Assembly: GCA_003476595.1 (NCBI GenBank)
Contig: DMTU01000252.1
Span: 1 to 5,060, forward strand
Direction: 5' to 3'
Origin: Acidimicrobiaceae bacterium
GTDB taxonomy: Bacteria; Actinomycetota; Acidimicrobiia; Acidimicrobiales; Salinilacustritrichaceae
Length of the DNA stretch: 5,060 nt
Below, piece by piece: positions 1-5,060 of the stretch (position 1 is its first letter; every line of letters begins with the position of its first letter). A program made the position numbers and the translations under genes. Under the pieces are notes generated by a model. It was not told the origin of the DNA, did not search any database, and saw only the letters and a program-made list of their open reading frames with translations.

Positions 1-247
1 CGGCGAGGTGTACAGCTTCTCGATCCCCCGACGGGGCCAGGGCGCCTACCGCGACGCCGCGCCGTACGTGGTCGCCTACGTCGAGCTCGACCTGCCCGAC
101 GGCGTCGGCAGCGACGGTCCCGGCCCGAGGATCATGACGAACCTGGTCGACTGCGATCCGTGGTCCGTCTCGGTGGGCGATCGGGTAAGGGCGGTGTTCC
201 ACCCGACCGAACGCGGCGTGGCCCTCGTCCGCTTCCGCCCAGCCTGA
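1..247 (+). CDS. DUF35-type OB-fold protein, C-terminal part (5' end outside window)
   Basis: The reading frame is open from the left edge, so the true start lies upstream; the GTG at 8 is an internal valine codon (the frame reads G-E-V-Y-S-F-S). The visible 81 residues match the C-terminal OB-fold of the DUF35 family: a G-x-V-Y-S-F strand, then PYVVAYVELD, then PRIMTNLVDCDP, then a VGDRVRAVF strand near the end. Family members normally carry an N-terminal rubredoxin-like zinc ribbon, which would be off-window. They are usually encoded beside thiolase or acyl-CoA genes and act as CoA-binding accessory subunits in lipid, sterol or polyketide metabolism; that role is inferred from the family. 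About eight extra residues (PDGVGSDG) sit between the ELD strand and the PRIM strand, where relatives usually have a short turn. The gene ends in TGA, 13 nt before the next gene on the same strand, so the two may be co-transcribed. Confidence 0.8.
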   Translation, partial: GEVYSFSIPRRGQGAYRDAAPYVVAYVELDLPDGVGSDGPGPRIMTNLVDCDPWSVSVGDRVRAVFHPTERGVALVRFRPA

Positions 248-260
248 CAAGATCGGACCC

Positions 261-869
261 ATGCGCTCCCACTCCGACGCCGACCTCGAACTCTCCGACG
301 ACCTCGACGGCAACGGCCGAGGTGCGCTGATGGGTCTGGTCACCCTCCCCTTCCGTGCCGTGGGCAGCGTCCTCGGCATCGTCGTCCGCCTGGTCACCTT
401 CCTCGGCCTGATCGTCGCCGTGCCGGTCCGCCTCGCCGTCGGCGCCGTCCGCACGGTCGTCAACCTCGCCTCCGACCTCGTCTACGCGCTGTGGCGCGCC
501 GCCATGACCGTCGTGCGCGCCGTGCTCGCTGCGTTCGGCCTGCTGATCGGCGCCGTCCTGGCCCTCATCGGCCTGGTGCGCCGCCTGATCATGGCCCTCT
601 TCGGACTGCTGTTCACCCTGGTCGCCGCCGTGCTCAAGCTGGTGAAGCTGGCGCTCACGATCATCGCCATCCCGATCGCCGCCGTGATCGGCATCGCCAT
701 CACCATCGGTCGGGTCGTGCTGAAGATCGTCACCACGATCCTGGCCGCCGTCGTCGGCATCCTCCTGCTCCCCCTCCGCCTCCTCGGCATCGGCGGCAAG
801 AAGGACCGGGTCGAGGTCGTCGAGGTCCGCGACGAGGCCGAGGCCAAGCACCTCCCCGACGCCGCGTAG
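261..869 (+). CDS. Hypothetical membrane-associated protein with a long cationic-striped hydrophobic core
   Basis: I do not recognise this 202-residue protein. Coding is supported by strongly C/G-biased third positions throughout. Residues 1-19 are acidic (D6, D8, E10, D13, D14, D16). Residues 24-177 are Val/Leu/Ile/Ala/Gly-rich and interrupted only by single or paired Arg/Lys at 32, 43, 57, 64, 79, 86, 107, 108, 126, 129, 151, 155 and 173; D72 is the only acid between 32 and 173. Residues 180-202 are a mixed-charge, acidic-leaning tail. Stretches 87-106, 109-125, 130-150 and 156-172 could span a membrane, but every connecting turn would be positive, which fits poorly with the positive-inside rule. 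A surface-lying amphipathic helix is therefore also possible. No signal peptide or catalytic motif is visible. ATG 261 has no clear Shine-Dalgarno; ATG 330 (residue 24) has GAGGTG five nt upstream and would remove the acidic leader. I keep 261 because codon bias is already coding-like there. Confidence 0.75.
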   Translation: MRSHSDADLELSDDLDGNGRGALMGLVTLPFRAVGSVLGIVVRLVTFLGLIVAVPVRLAVGAVRTVVNLASDLVYALWRAAMTVVRAVLAAFGLLIGAVLALIGLVRRLIMALFGLLFTLVAAVLKLVKLALTIIAIPIAAVIGIAITIGRVVLKIVTTILAAVVGILLLPLRLLGIGGKKDRVEVVEVRDEAEAKHLPDAA

Positions 870-1026
870 TCGGCCACCCCAACCCGGAAAACGAACTGGC
901 AGTCGAATCGTCGCGCCGGACAGAGGCGGACGATCCGAACAGGACCAGAGCGGTGCGACGAGGCCACTGCCACTTCGCAGCAGTCGGAACACAAGAGGCA
1001 GCCGAACAAGCCGCCAGCAAAGCGAC
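870..1026. other. Non-coding gap between convergent genes
   Basis: This stretch separates the stop codons of the converging 261-869 (+) and 1027-2100 (-) genes. It is richer in A than the flanking coding sequence, and no reading frame shows the third-position G/C bias of the neighbours. It contains the hairpin at 903-938 and a much weaker five-base inverted repeat (ACTGC 966-970, GCAGT 980-984). I see no RNA gene or small protein in it. Confidence 0.6.
903..938. terminator. Imperfect hairpin between convergent genes, candidate terminator
   Basis: The arm TCG-A-ATCGTC-G-CGCC (903-917) pairs with GGCG-GACGAT-C-CGA (925-938) around the seven-base loop GGACAGA. This gives 13 base pairs with one A/C mismatch (906/935) and one bulged G (913). 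It lies 33 nt after the stop of the + strand hydrophobic protein and about 90 nt past the stop of the - strand oxidoreductase, so it could serve both. There is no T-tract directly after it on either strand; on the - strand a short T-rich stretch (TTCGTTTTCC) comes about a dozen bases later. Such U-poor hairpins are often proposed as terminators in high-GC actinobacteria, but function here is inference. Confidence 0.45.
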
Positions 1027-2100
1027 TCAGAGCCGCGGCAGCACCGACTCGGCGACCGACCGCAGCGCCTCGTCCCGCGTCGCCAGCGGTGGCAGCAGCA
1101 GCACCTCGTCCAGCCCGGCCTCGTCCAGCTCGTGCAGCCGGTCGACGAGCTCGTCGGCGGTGCCGACCATGCAGGACGCCTCGATGAGGCCCCGGGTCAC
1201 GAAGCGCTCCTCCTCGGGCACGACCCAGCAGTTGTGGCCCCGGTGGACGTGCTGGTGGCGGATCTCCTCGGGGATCTGCTCGATCTCGGCGACGTAGTCG
1301 TCCCACACCTCGAGCACGGCCGGCTGGGTCGGCGCCTTCCCGAAGTTGCGCCACTGGTCGTAGGCGTAGTGGAGGGTGGCGATGGCGAACGCATCGCACA
1401 GGGACCGTGAGCGGGCCGAGTCCGGCGCCTCGCCCGGCTCCAGCACGACCATGGTCGTCAGGCACGCGGCCCCGAACGTGCGGAGGTCGATGGTGCGACC
1501 GGCGGCGTCGGCACCGGCCTCCACGGCCGACCAGATGCGGGCCATGGCGGTGGGCGTGACGTTGCCGGAGATCACGACCCCGTCGCCGTGCGCGCCGGCG
1601 AGGCCGAGCGAGCGGGGACCGAAGCCGGAGACGTGGACCGGGATCTCGTGGTCGAGGTCGACGAAGCCGGCGTCGGGCATCACGTGGCGGATGCGCGTCG
1701 TGCGATCCCGCCACGTCAGCTCGGCCTCCTCGCCGCGCAGCAGCGGCCGGAGGGTGGCCAGGTAGCGGTCGAGCTCGGCGATGCGCAGCGGCGGGTGCCC
1801 CATGATCCGCATGGCCGTGTTCCCCGAGCCGATGCCGAGGAACGTGCGCCCCGGCGCCAAGCGGTTGATGGTGGCGATGCTCGCCGCGGTGACCGGTTCG
1901 GGCCGGATCCCGGCCACGGCGACCCCGGTGCCGAGCCGGATGCGATCGGTGCGGGTGGCGGCGACGGCGAGCGTGGCGTAGGGGTCGCTCCAGATCAGGT
2001 GGCTGTCAGCGACCCACGCCGACGCGTAGCCCAGCTCCTCGGCCAGCACGATGTGGTCGACATCGTCGATCTTCGCCGCCACGCACACCCCGAGCTCCAT
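1027..2100 (-). CDS. LLM class (luciferase-like) flavin/F420-dependent oxidoreductase
   Basis: This 357-residue protein has the typical length and layout of the luciferase-like TIM-barrel family. Seen in order: an N-terminal barrel strand MELGVCVAAK; LAEELGYASAWVADSH (19-34); IRLGTGVAVAGIRPEPVTAA (54-73); LAPGRTFLGIGSGN (81-94) with GHPP (101-104); VHVSGFGPRSLGLAGAHGDG (155-174); and a C-terminal GTADELVDRLHELDEAGLDE (313-332) followed by LLLPP. The family moves hydride between FMN or coenzyme F420 and varied substrates in the cytosol. In actinobacteria many such members use F420, and the pattern resembles methylene-H4MPT-reductase-like proteins, but the cofactor and substrate cannot be fixed here. 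The start at 2100 places the first barrel strand at the N-terminus; an in-frame start at 2157 would run into the divergent peptidase gene and adds 19 residues with no family look. No Shine-Dalgarno precedes ATG 2100. Confidence 0.88.
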   Translation of the reverse strand: MELGVCVAAKIDDVDHIVLAEELGYASAWVADSHLIWSDPYATLAVAATRTDRIRLGTGVAVAGIRPEPVTAASIATINRLAPGRTFLGIGSGNTAMRIMGHPPLRIAELDRYLATLRPLLRGEEAELTWRDRTTRIRHVMPDAGFVDLDHEIPVHVSGFGPRSLGLAGAHGDGVVISGNVTPTAMARIWSAVEAGADAAGRTIDLRTFGAACLTTMVVLEPGEAPDSARSRSLCDAFAIATLHYAYDQWRNFGKAPTQPAVLEVWDDYVAEIEQIPEEIRHQHVHRGHNCWVVPEEERFVTRGLIEASCMVGTADELVDRLHELDEAGLDEVLLLPPLATRDEALRSVAESVLPRL

Positions 2101-2135
2101 GGCACCGGACCGTAGGCGTTCGTATGCTCGGCAAG
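2101..2135. promoter_or_regulatory. Compact divergent promoter region, possible leaderless starts
   Basis: Only 35 nt separate the oxidoreductase start (2100, - strand) from the ATG at 2136 of the peptidase. On the + strand TATGCT (2123-2128) matches the TANNNT form of a -10 element and would place the transcript start about at 2135-2136. On the - strand TACGGT (complement of 2109-2114) would place it about at 2101-2102. Neither start codon has a Shine-Dalgarno sequence, so leaderless transcripts are plausible. No convincing -35 element is seen for either strand. Promoter function is inference from position and hexamer match only. Confidence 0.35.
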
Positions 2136-3950
2136 ATGTCGACCGAGACGCACGCACCCGAGGCCACCGGCGCGGAAGGGGTGGCGTGGGACATCGGCAC
2201 CCTCGTCGACGGGGAGGGTGCGGCCGGCGTCCGCCGCCTGCTCGACGAGGCCCTGCAGTCGGCCCGCACGCTCACTGCCGAGGTGAACGGCACGCTCATG
2301 GACGCCGATGCTGCCGCCCTCGCCGCGGCGCTCGGCCGGCTGGCCGAGATCTACGAGCAGGCCCGCCGGGCGGGCAGCTTCGCCAGCCTCGACTTCGCGG
2401 TCGACACCTCCGATCCGGCTCGGGGTGCCCTCATGCAGGAGGTCAGTGAGCGCTCGGCCGCCCTGTCCGCCGAGCTGGTGTGGTTCGACCTCGAGGTCGT
2501 CGCCATCGACGACGACCGGGCGGCGGCGCTGCTCGACGACCCCGCCCTCGCCGGGTACCGGCACCACCTCGAGAACCTGCGGGCCGGCAAGCCCCACGTC
2601 CTGTCCGAGGTCGAGGAGCGCCTGCTCGCCACCACCGCGCCCACCGGTCGCCAGGCCTGGGTGCGCCTGTTCACCGAGCAGACCTCGGCCATCCAGGTGG
2701 ACCTCCCCGACGAGCCCGAGCCGGTCCCGCTCGACGCCGGCCTCAGCCGCCTGCTCGATCCCGACCGGGCCACCCGCAAGGCCGCTGCCGAGGCCGTGAC
2801 CGAGGCGCTGCAGCCGGGCCTGCGCACCCGGGCCTACGTGTTCAACACCCTGCTGGCCGACCGCCGCATCCAGGACGAGCTGCGCGGCTACCCGAGCTGG
2901 ATCAGCTCCTGGAACCTCGACAACGAGGCCAGCGACGAGTCGGTGCAGGCGCTCGTCGATGCCGTCGTGGCCCGCTACGACATCCCCCAGCGCTGGTACC
3001 GGCTGAAGGCCCAGGTGCTCGGCATCGACAGGCTCGCCGACTACGACCGCAACGCCAGCGTCGCCAGCACCAAGGCCACCATCGGCTGGGACCGGGCCAC
3101 CGAGATCGTGCGCGACGCCTACGCCTCGTTCTCGCCCGAGCTGGCCGAGGTGGTCGGTCGCTTCATCGACGAGGGCTGGATCGACGCCCCCACCCGACCC
3201 GGCAAGCGGGGCGGTGCGTTCTGCTCCTACACCGTCCCCGGCCACCACCCCTACGTGTTCCTCAACTACACGGCCACACCGGGCGACGTCATGACGCTGG
3301 CCCACGAGCTGGGCCACGGCCTGCACGGCTACCTGGCCCGGCCCCAGGGCGTCTTCGAGCAGATGACCCCGCTCACGCTCGCCGAGACCGCCAGCGTGTT
3401 CGGCGAGACCGTCACCTTCGAGCGCCTGCTGTCCATGGTCGACGACGCCGACGAGCGCTTCGCCCTGCTGGCCCAGAACCTCGAGGGCAACATCGCCACC
3501 GTGTTCCGGCAGGTGTCGATGAACCGCTTCGAGGATGCCGTCCACACGCATCGGCGCGAGCACGGCGAGCTGTCCACCGAGGACTTCGCCGACCACTGGG
3601 CCCGCACCCAGGGCGACCTGTTCGGCGACGCCATGGAGGTCACCGACGGGTACCGCAGCTGGTGGAGCTACATCCCGCACTTCATCGGCACACCCGGCTA
3701 CGTCTACGCCTACGCGTACGGCCAGCTGCTCGCCCTGTCGGTCTACGCCCGCTACGTCGAGCGCGGCGACGAGTTCGTCCCCAAGTACCTCGAGCTGCTG
3801 GCCGCCGGCGGCTCCCGCTGGCCCGAGGACCTCGGCCGCATCGTCGACTGCGACCTGACCGACCCCGGCTTCTGGGACGCCGGCCTCGCCATCATCGACA
3901 CCAAGCTCACCGAGGCCGAGCAGGCGGCCGCGGACGCCGGCCGCCTGTGA
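2136..3950 (+). CDS. pepF: M3 family oligoendopeptidase (PepF-like)
   Basis: This is a zinc metallopeptidase of MEROPS family M3 (M3B), a cytosolic enzyme that cuts short oligopeptides during peptide turnover. The 604 residues match the usual PepF length of about 600. An N-terminal W-D-I-x-x-L start (residue 18 onward) leads into the helical prolyl-oligopeptidase-like PepF N domain, followed by the catalytic domain. The zinc site is HELGH (H390, E391, H394) with the third ligand most likely E417 in LAETASVFGE. The substrate-side motif IPHFIGTPGYVYAYAYGQ (H515 and tyrosines 522-528) is also present, so all core active-site elements are intact. No signal peptide is visible. ATG 2136 gives a natural MSTE start; ATG 2124 is in frame, would add MLGK and overlaps the candidate -10 hexamer. 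It leads a same-strand cluster with the GNAT and MenC-like genes. The exact subfamily and peptide preference are not determined. Confidence 0.93.
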   Translation: MSTETHAPEATGAEGVAWDIGTLVDGEGAAGVRRLLDEALQSARTLTAEVNGTLMDADAAALAAALGRLAEIYEQARRAGSFASLDFAVDTSDPARGALMQEVSERSAALSAELVWFDLEVVAIDDDRAAALLDDPALAGYRHHLENLRAGKPHVLSEVEERLLATTAPTGRQAWVRLFTEQTSAIQVDLPDEPEPVPLDAGLSRLLDPDRATRKAAAEAVTEALQPGLRTRAYVFNTLLADRRIQDELRGYPSWISSWNLDNEASDESVQALVDAVVARYDIPQRWYRLKAQVLGIDRLADYDRNASVASTKATIGWDRATEIVRDAYASFSPELAEVVGRFIDEGWIDAPTRPGKRGGAFCSYTVPGHHPYVFLNYTATPGDVMTLAHELGHGLHGYLARPQGVFEQMTPLTLAETASVFGETVTFERLLSMVDDADERFALLAQNLEGNIATVFRQVSMNRFEDAVHTHRREHGELSTEDFADHWARTQGDLFGDAMEVTDGYRSWWSYIPHFIGTPGYVYAYAYGQLLALSVYARYVERGDEFVPKYLELLAAGGSRWPEDLGRIVDCDLTDPGFWDAGLAIIDTKLTEAEQAAADAGRL

Positions 3951-3979
3951 ACCGTTCTGGGCCGCGGGACGCGCACCAC

Positions 3980-4777
3980 ATGCCAGATCTCGCGGCCCGG
4001 TACGAGATCCGGACGGTCACCGGCGCCGACGCGGACCGCGCGCTCGACCTGGCCGAGTCGGTGTGGGGCCAGCGCCCGCTGAACGACGCGGTCCTGCGTG
4101 CCCTGGAGCTGGCGGGCAGCTACGTCTCGGTCGCGCTCGACGGATCCGGCCGACAGGTCGGCATGTGCCTCGGCATCGTCGGCGTGCACGACGACCACCT
4201 CCACCTGCACTCGCACCTCGCCGCCGTCGACCCGGCCCACCGGGGTGGCGGCATCGGACGGGCGCTGAAGCGGCACCAGCGGGAGTGGTGCCTCGAGCGG
4301 GGCATCACCACGATCAGCTGGACCTTCGACCCGCTCATCCACGCCAACGCCCGGTTCAACCTCCACCACCTCGGCGCCAGGGGCGAGCGCTACCTGGTCG
4401 AGCTCTACGGCGTGATGGAGGACGAGATCAACCGGGGCGACGCCTCCGACCGGCTGCTCATCCGGTGGGACCTGGAGGACGAGCGCACCGTGGCCGCCTT
4501 CGACCGCCCGCTGCCGACCCCGGCGGACGTCGACCACGCCGAGGTGGCCCTGGCCGACGACGGCGGGCGGCCCCGCCGGGTGGACACCGACGCCCCGGCC
4601 CGCCTCGTCGCGACGCCGATCGACGCCGTCGCCCTTCGCCGGGACGACCCCGAGGCCGCCCGGGCATGGCGGGTCGCGGTGCGTGACACGATGCTGCAGG
4701 CCTTCGCCGAGGGCCTCGAGCCCGTGGCCGTCACCGCCGACCGCCACTACCTCTTCACCCGACCGGAGGACCGATGA
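3980..4777 (+). CDS. GNAT family acyltransferase, COG3375-like
   Basis: This 265-residue protein has an N-terminal GNAT fold. The acyl-CoA-binding motif A is VDPAHRGGGIGRALK (83-97), matching R-x-x-G-x-G at R88-G93. It is followed by the conserved block WTFDPLIHANARFNLHHLGA (114-133), then YGVMEDEINRG and SDRLLIRWDL (156-165), as I recall for the COG3375 group, and a C-terminal region of about 100 residues with an ARAWRVAVRDTM helix. It should transfer an acyl group from acyl-CoA to an amine in the cytosol; the substrate is unknown. It lies between an oligopeptidase and an OSBS/N-acylamino-acid-racemase-type gene, and its stop overlaps the next start (ATGA). In Geobacillus a GNAT beside an NSAR enzyme N-succinylates D-amino acids, so that role is a reasonable but untested inference. 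ATG 3980 is chosen because the fold begins soon after; an in-frame GTG at 3947 would overlap the pepF stop (GTGA) and add 11 residues. Confidence 0.85.
   Translation: MPDLAARYEIRTVTGADADRALDLAESVWGQRPLNDAVLRALELAGSYVSVALDGSGRQVGMCLGIVGVHDDHLHLHSHLAAVDPAHRGGGIGRALKRHQREWCLERGITTISWTFDPLIHANARFNLHHLGARGERYLVELYGVMEDEINRGDASDRLLIRWDLEDERTVAAFDRPLPTPADVDHAEVALADDGGRPRRVDTDAPARLVATPIDAVALRRDDPEAARAWRVAVRDTMLQAFAEGLEPVAVTADRHYLFTRPEDR
4765..4769 (+). promoter_or_regulatory. Shine-Dalgarno site for the MenC-like gene
   Basis: GGAGG lies inside the last codons of the GNAT gene, four nt before ATG 4774. It is the clearest ribosome binding site in the window and settles the start of the downstream gene, which overlaps the GNAT stop as ATGA. 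Confidence 0.7.
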
Positions 4778-5060
4778 CCGGACCCGACCCCGCCGGCCCG
4801 ACTCCGGCGCGCAACACCACGACTGCCGGTTCGGAGCTGCCGGGCATCGACATCGGATCGGTGGAGCTGCGCCGCATCGAGCTGCCCCTGGTCACCCCGT
4901 TCCAGACCAGCTTCGGCACCTGGACGTTCCGCGACATCCTCCTCGTGCGGGTGCTCGCCGAGGGACCGGACGGTCCGGTCGAGGGCTGGGGCGAGTGCGT
5001 GGCCGGCACGCAGCCCCTGTACTCCAGCGAGTACACCTCGGCCGCCGAGGACGTCACCGT
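4774..5060 (+). CDS. MenC-like enolase-superfamily protein (o-succinylbenzoate synthase / N-acylamino-acid racemase type), 5' part
   Basis: Only the first 95 codons are inside the window. After an unusual 24-residue Pro/Thr/Ala/Gly-rich leader, the sequence enters the N-terminal capping domain of the enolase superfamily: IDIGSVELRRIELPLVTPF, then QTSFGTWTFRDILLVRV, then EGWGECVAGTQPLYSSEYTS. This series is characteristic of the MenC/OSBS group that also includes N-acyl- and N-succinylamino-acid racemases. The catalytic lysines and metal ligands lie in the barrel beyond the right edge, so activity cannot be judged. The enzyme would either dehydrate SHCHC to o-succinylbenzoate in menaquinone synthesis or racemise N-acylamino acids; some members do both. 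Overlap with the GNAT gene (ATGA) plus a strong GGAGG indicates coupled translation and favours a job linked to that enzyme, although menaquinone synthesis remains open. The gene symbol is left blank for this reason. Confidence 0.88.
   Translation, partial: MTGPDPAGPTPARNTTTAGSELPGIDIGSVELRRIELPLVTPFQTSFGTWTFRDILLVRVLAEGPDGPVEGWGECVAGTQPLYSSEYTSAAEDVT

Noticed and set aside
661..710. Repeated ATCGCC/ATCGGC-like units in the DNA
   Set aside because: They are explained by Ile-Ala and Ile-Gly codons in a low-complexity hydrophobic segment, not by a regular tandem repeat.
966..984. Five-base inverted repeat ACTGC/GCAGT with a nine-base loop
   Set aside because: It is too short and lacks a T-tract; a repeat of this size is expected by chance.
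132..992. A 286-codon open frame on the - strand, rich in Asp, Gly, Gln, Glu and His
   Set aside because: It is the exact antisense of the hydrophobic protein: complements of Val, Leu and Ile codons read as Asp, Gln/Glu and Asp. The composition has no family resemblance and the + strand frame explains the third-position bias.
482..1714. A 410-codon open frame on the - strand overlapping three regions
   Set aside because: It crosses the hydrophobic protein, the non-coding gap and the oxidoreductase in the wrong frame, and its Arg/Ala/Pro-rich product resembles no known family.
2101..2157. A longer start at 2157 for the - strand oxidoreductase
   Set aside because: It would overlap the divergent peptidase start and add 19 residues with no family similarity; ATG 2100 leads directly into the first barrel strand.
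1995..3680. A 561-codon open frame on the - strand across the peptidase gene
   Set aside because: It is antisense to a fully recognisable M3 peptidase with an intact zinc site and runs into the oxidoreductase gene in another frame. Long antisense frames are expected at this GC content.
2480..3946. Long upstream extension of the GNAT reading frame through the peptidase gene
   Set aside because: The translated stretch is Arg/Pro/Gly-rich shadow sequence out of frame with the real peptidase; recognisable GNAT sequence begins only after about 3980.

Overview
This is a very GC-rich, densely coding window in which codon third positions are almost all G or C. The gene content (a DUF35 OB-fold protein, a luciferase-like oxidoreductase of the type common in F420-using bacteria, an M3 oligoendopeptidase and a MenC-like enolase-superfamily protein) fits a high-GC actinobacterium. 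The overall style suggests an Acidimicrobiia-like lineage, but no rRNA or other marker is present to fix the taxonomy. No RNA gene, CRISPR array, insertion sequence or phage gene was seen.

Left part (1-869, + strand): the C-terminal end of a DUF35/OB-fold protein is followed 13 nt later by an unrecognised 202-residue protein. Its 140-residue core is almost purely hydrophobic and carries regularly spaced Arg/Lys. Plotted as an ideal helix, all 13 basic residues of the core fall on one 120-degree face. A short non-coding gap (870-1026) follows, with a strong imperfect hairpin that may act as a terminator between converging genes.

Middle (1027-2100, - strand): a complete luciferase-like (LLM class) flavin/F420-dependent oxidoreductase. 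It is divergent from the next operon across only about 35 nt, where both strands carry a TANNNT hexamer placed so that transcripts could begin at or next to the start codons.

Right part (2136-5060, + strand): a tight cluster of an M3B oligoendopeptidase (PepF-like), a GNAT acyltransferase of the COG3375 type, and the beginning of a MenC/N-acylamino-acid racemase-type enolase-superfamily protein. The last two overlap by ATGA, so they are probably translationally coupled. A GNAT next to an OSBS/NSAR-type enzyme recalls the known route that converts D- to L-amino acids through N-succinyl intermediates, here preceded by a peptide-degrading enzyme. Ordinary menaquinone synthesis (MenC) is the main alternative role for the last gene, which is cut by the window edge.
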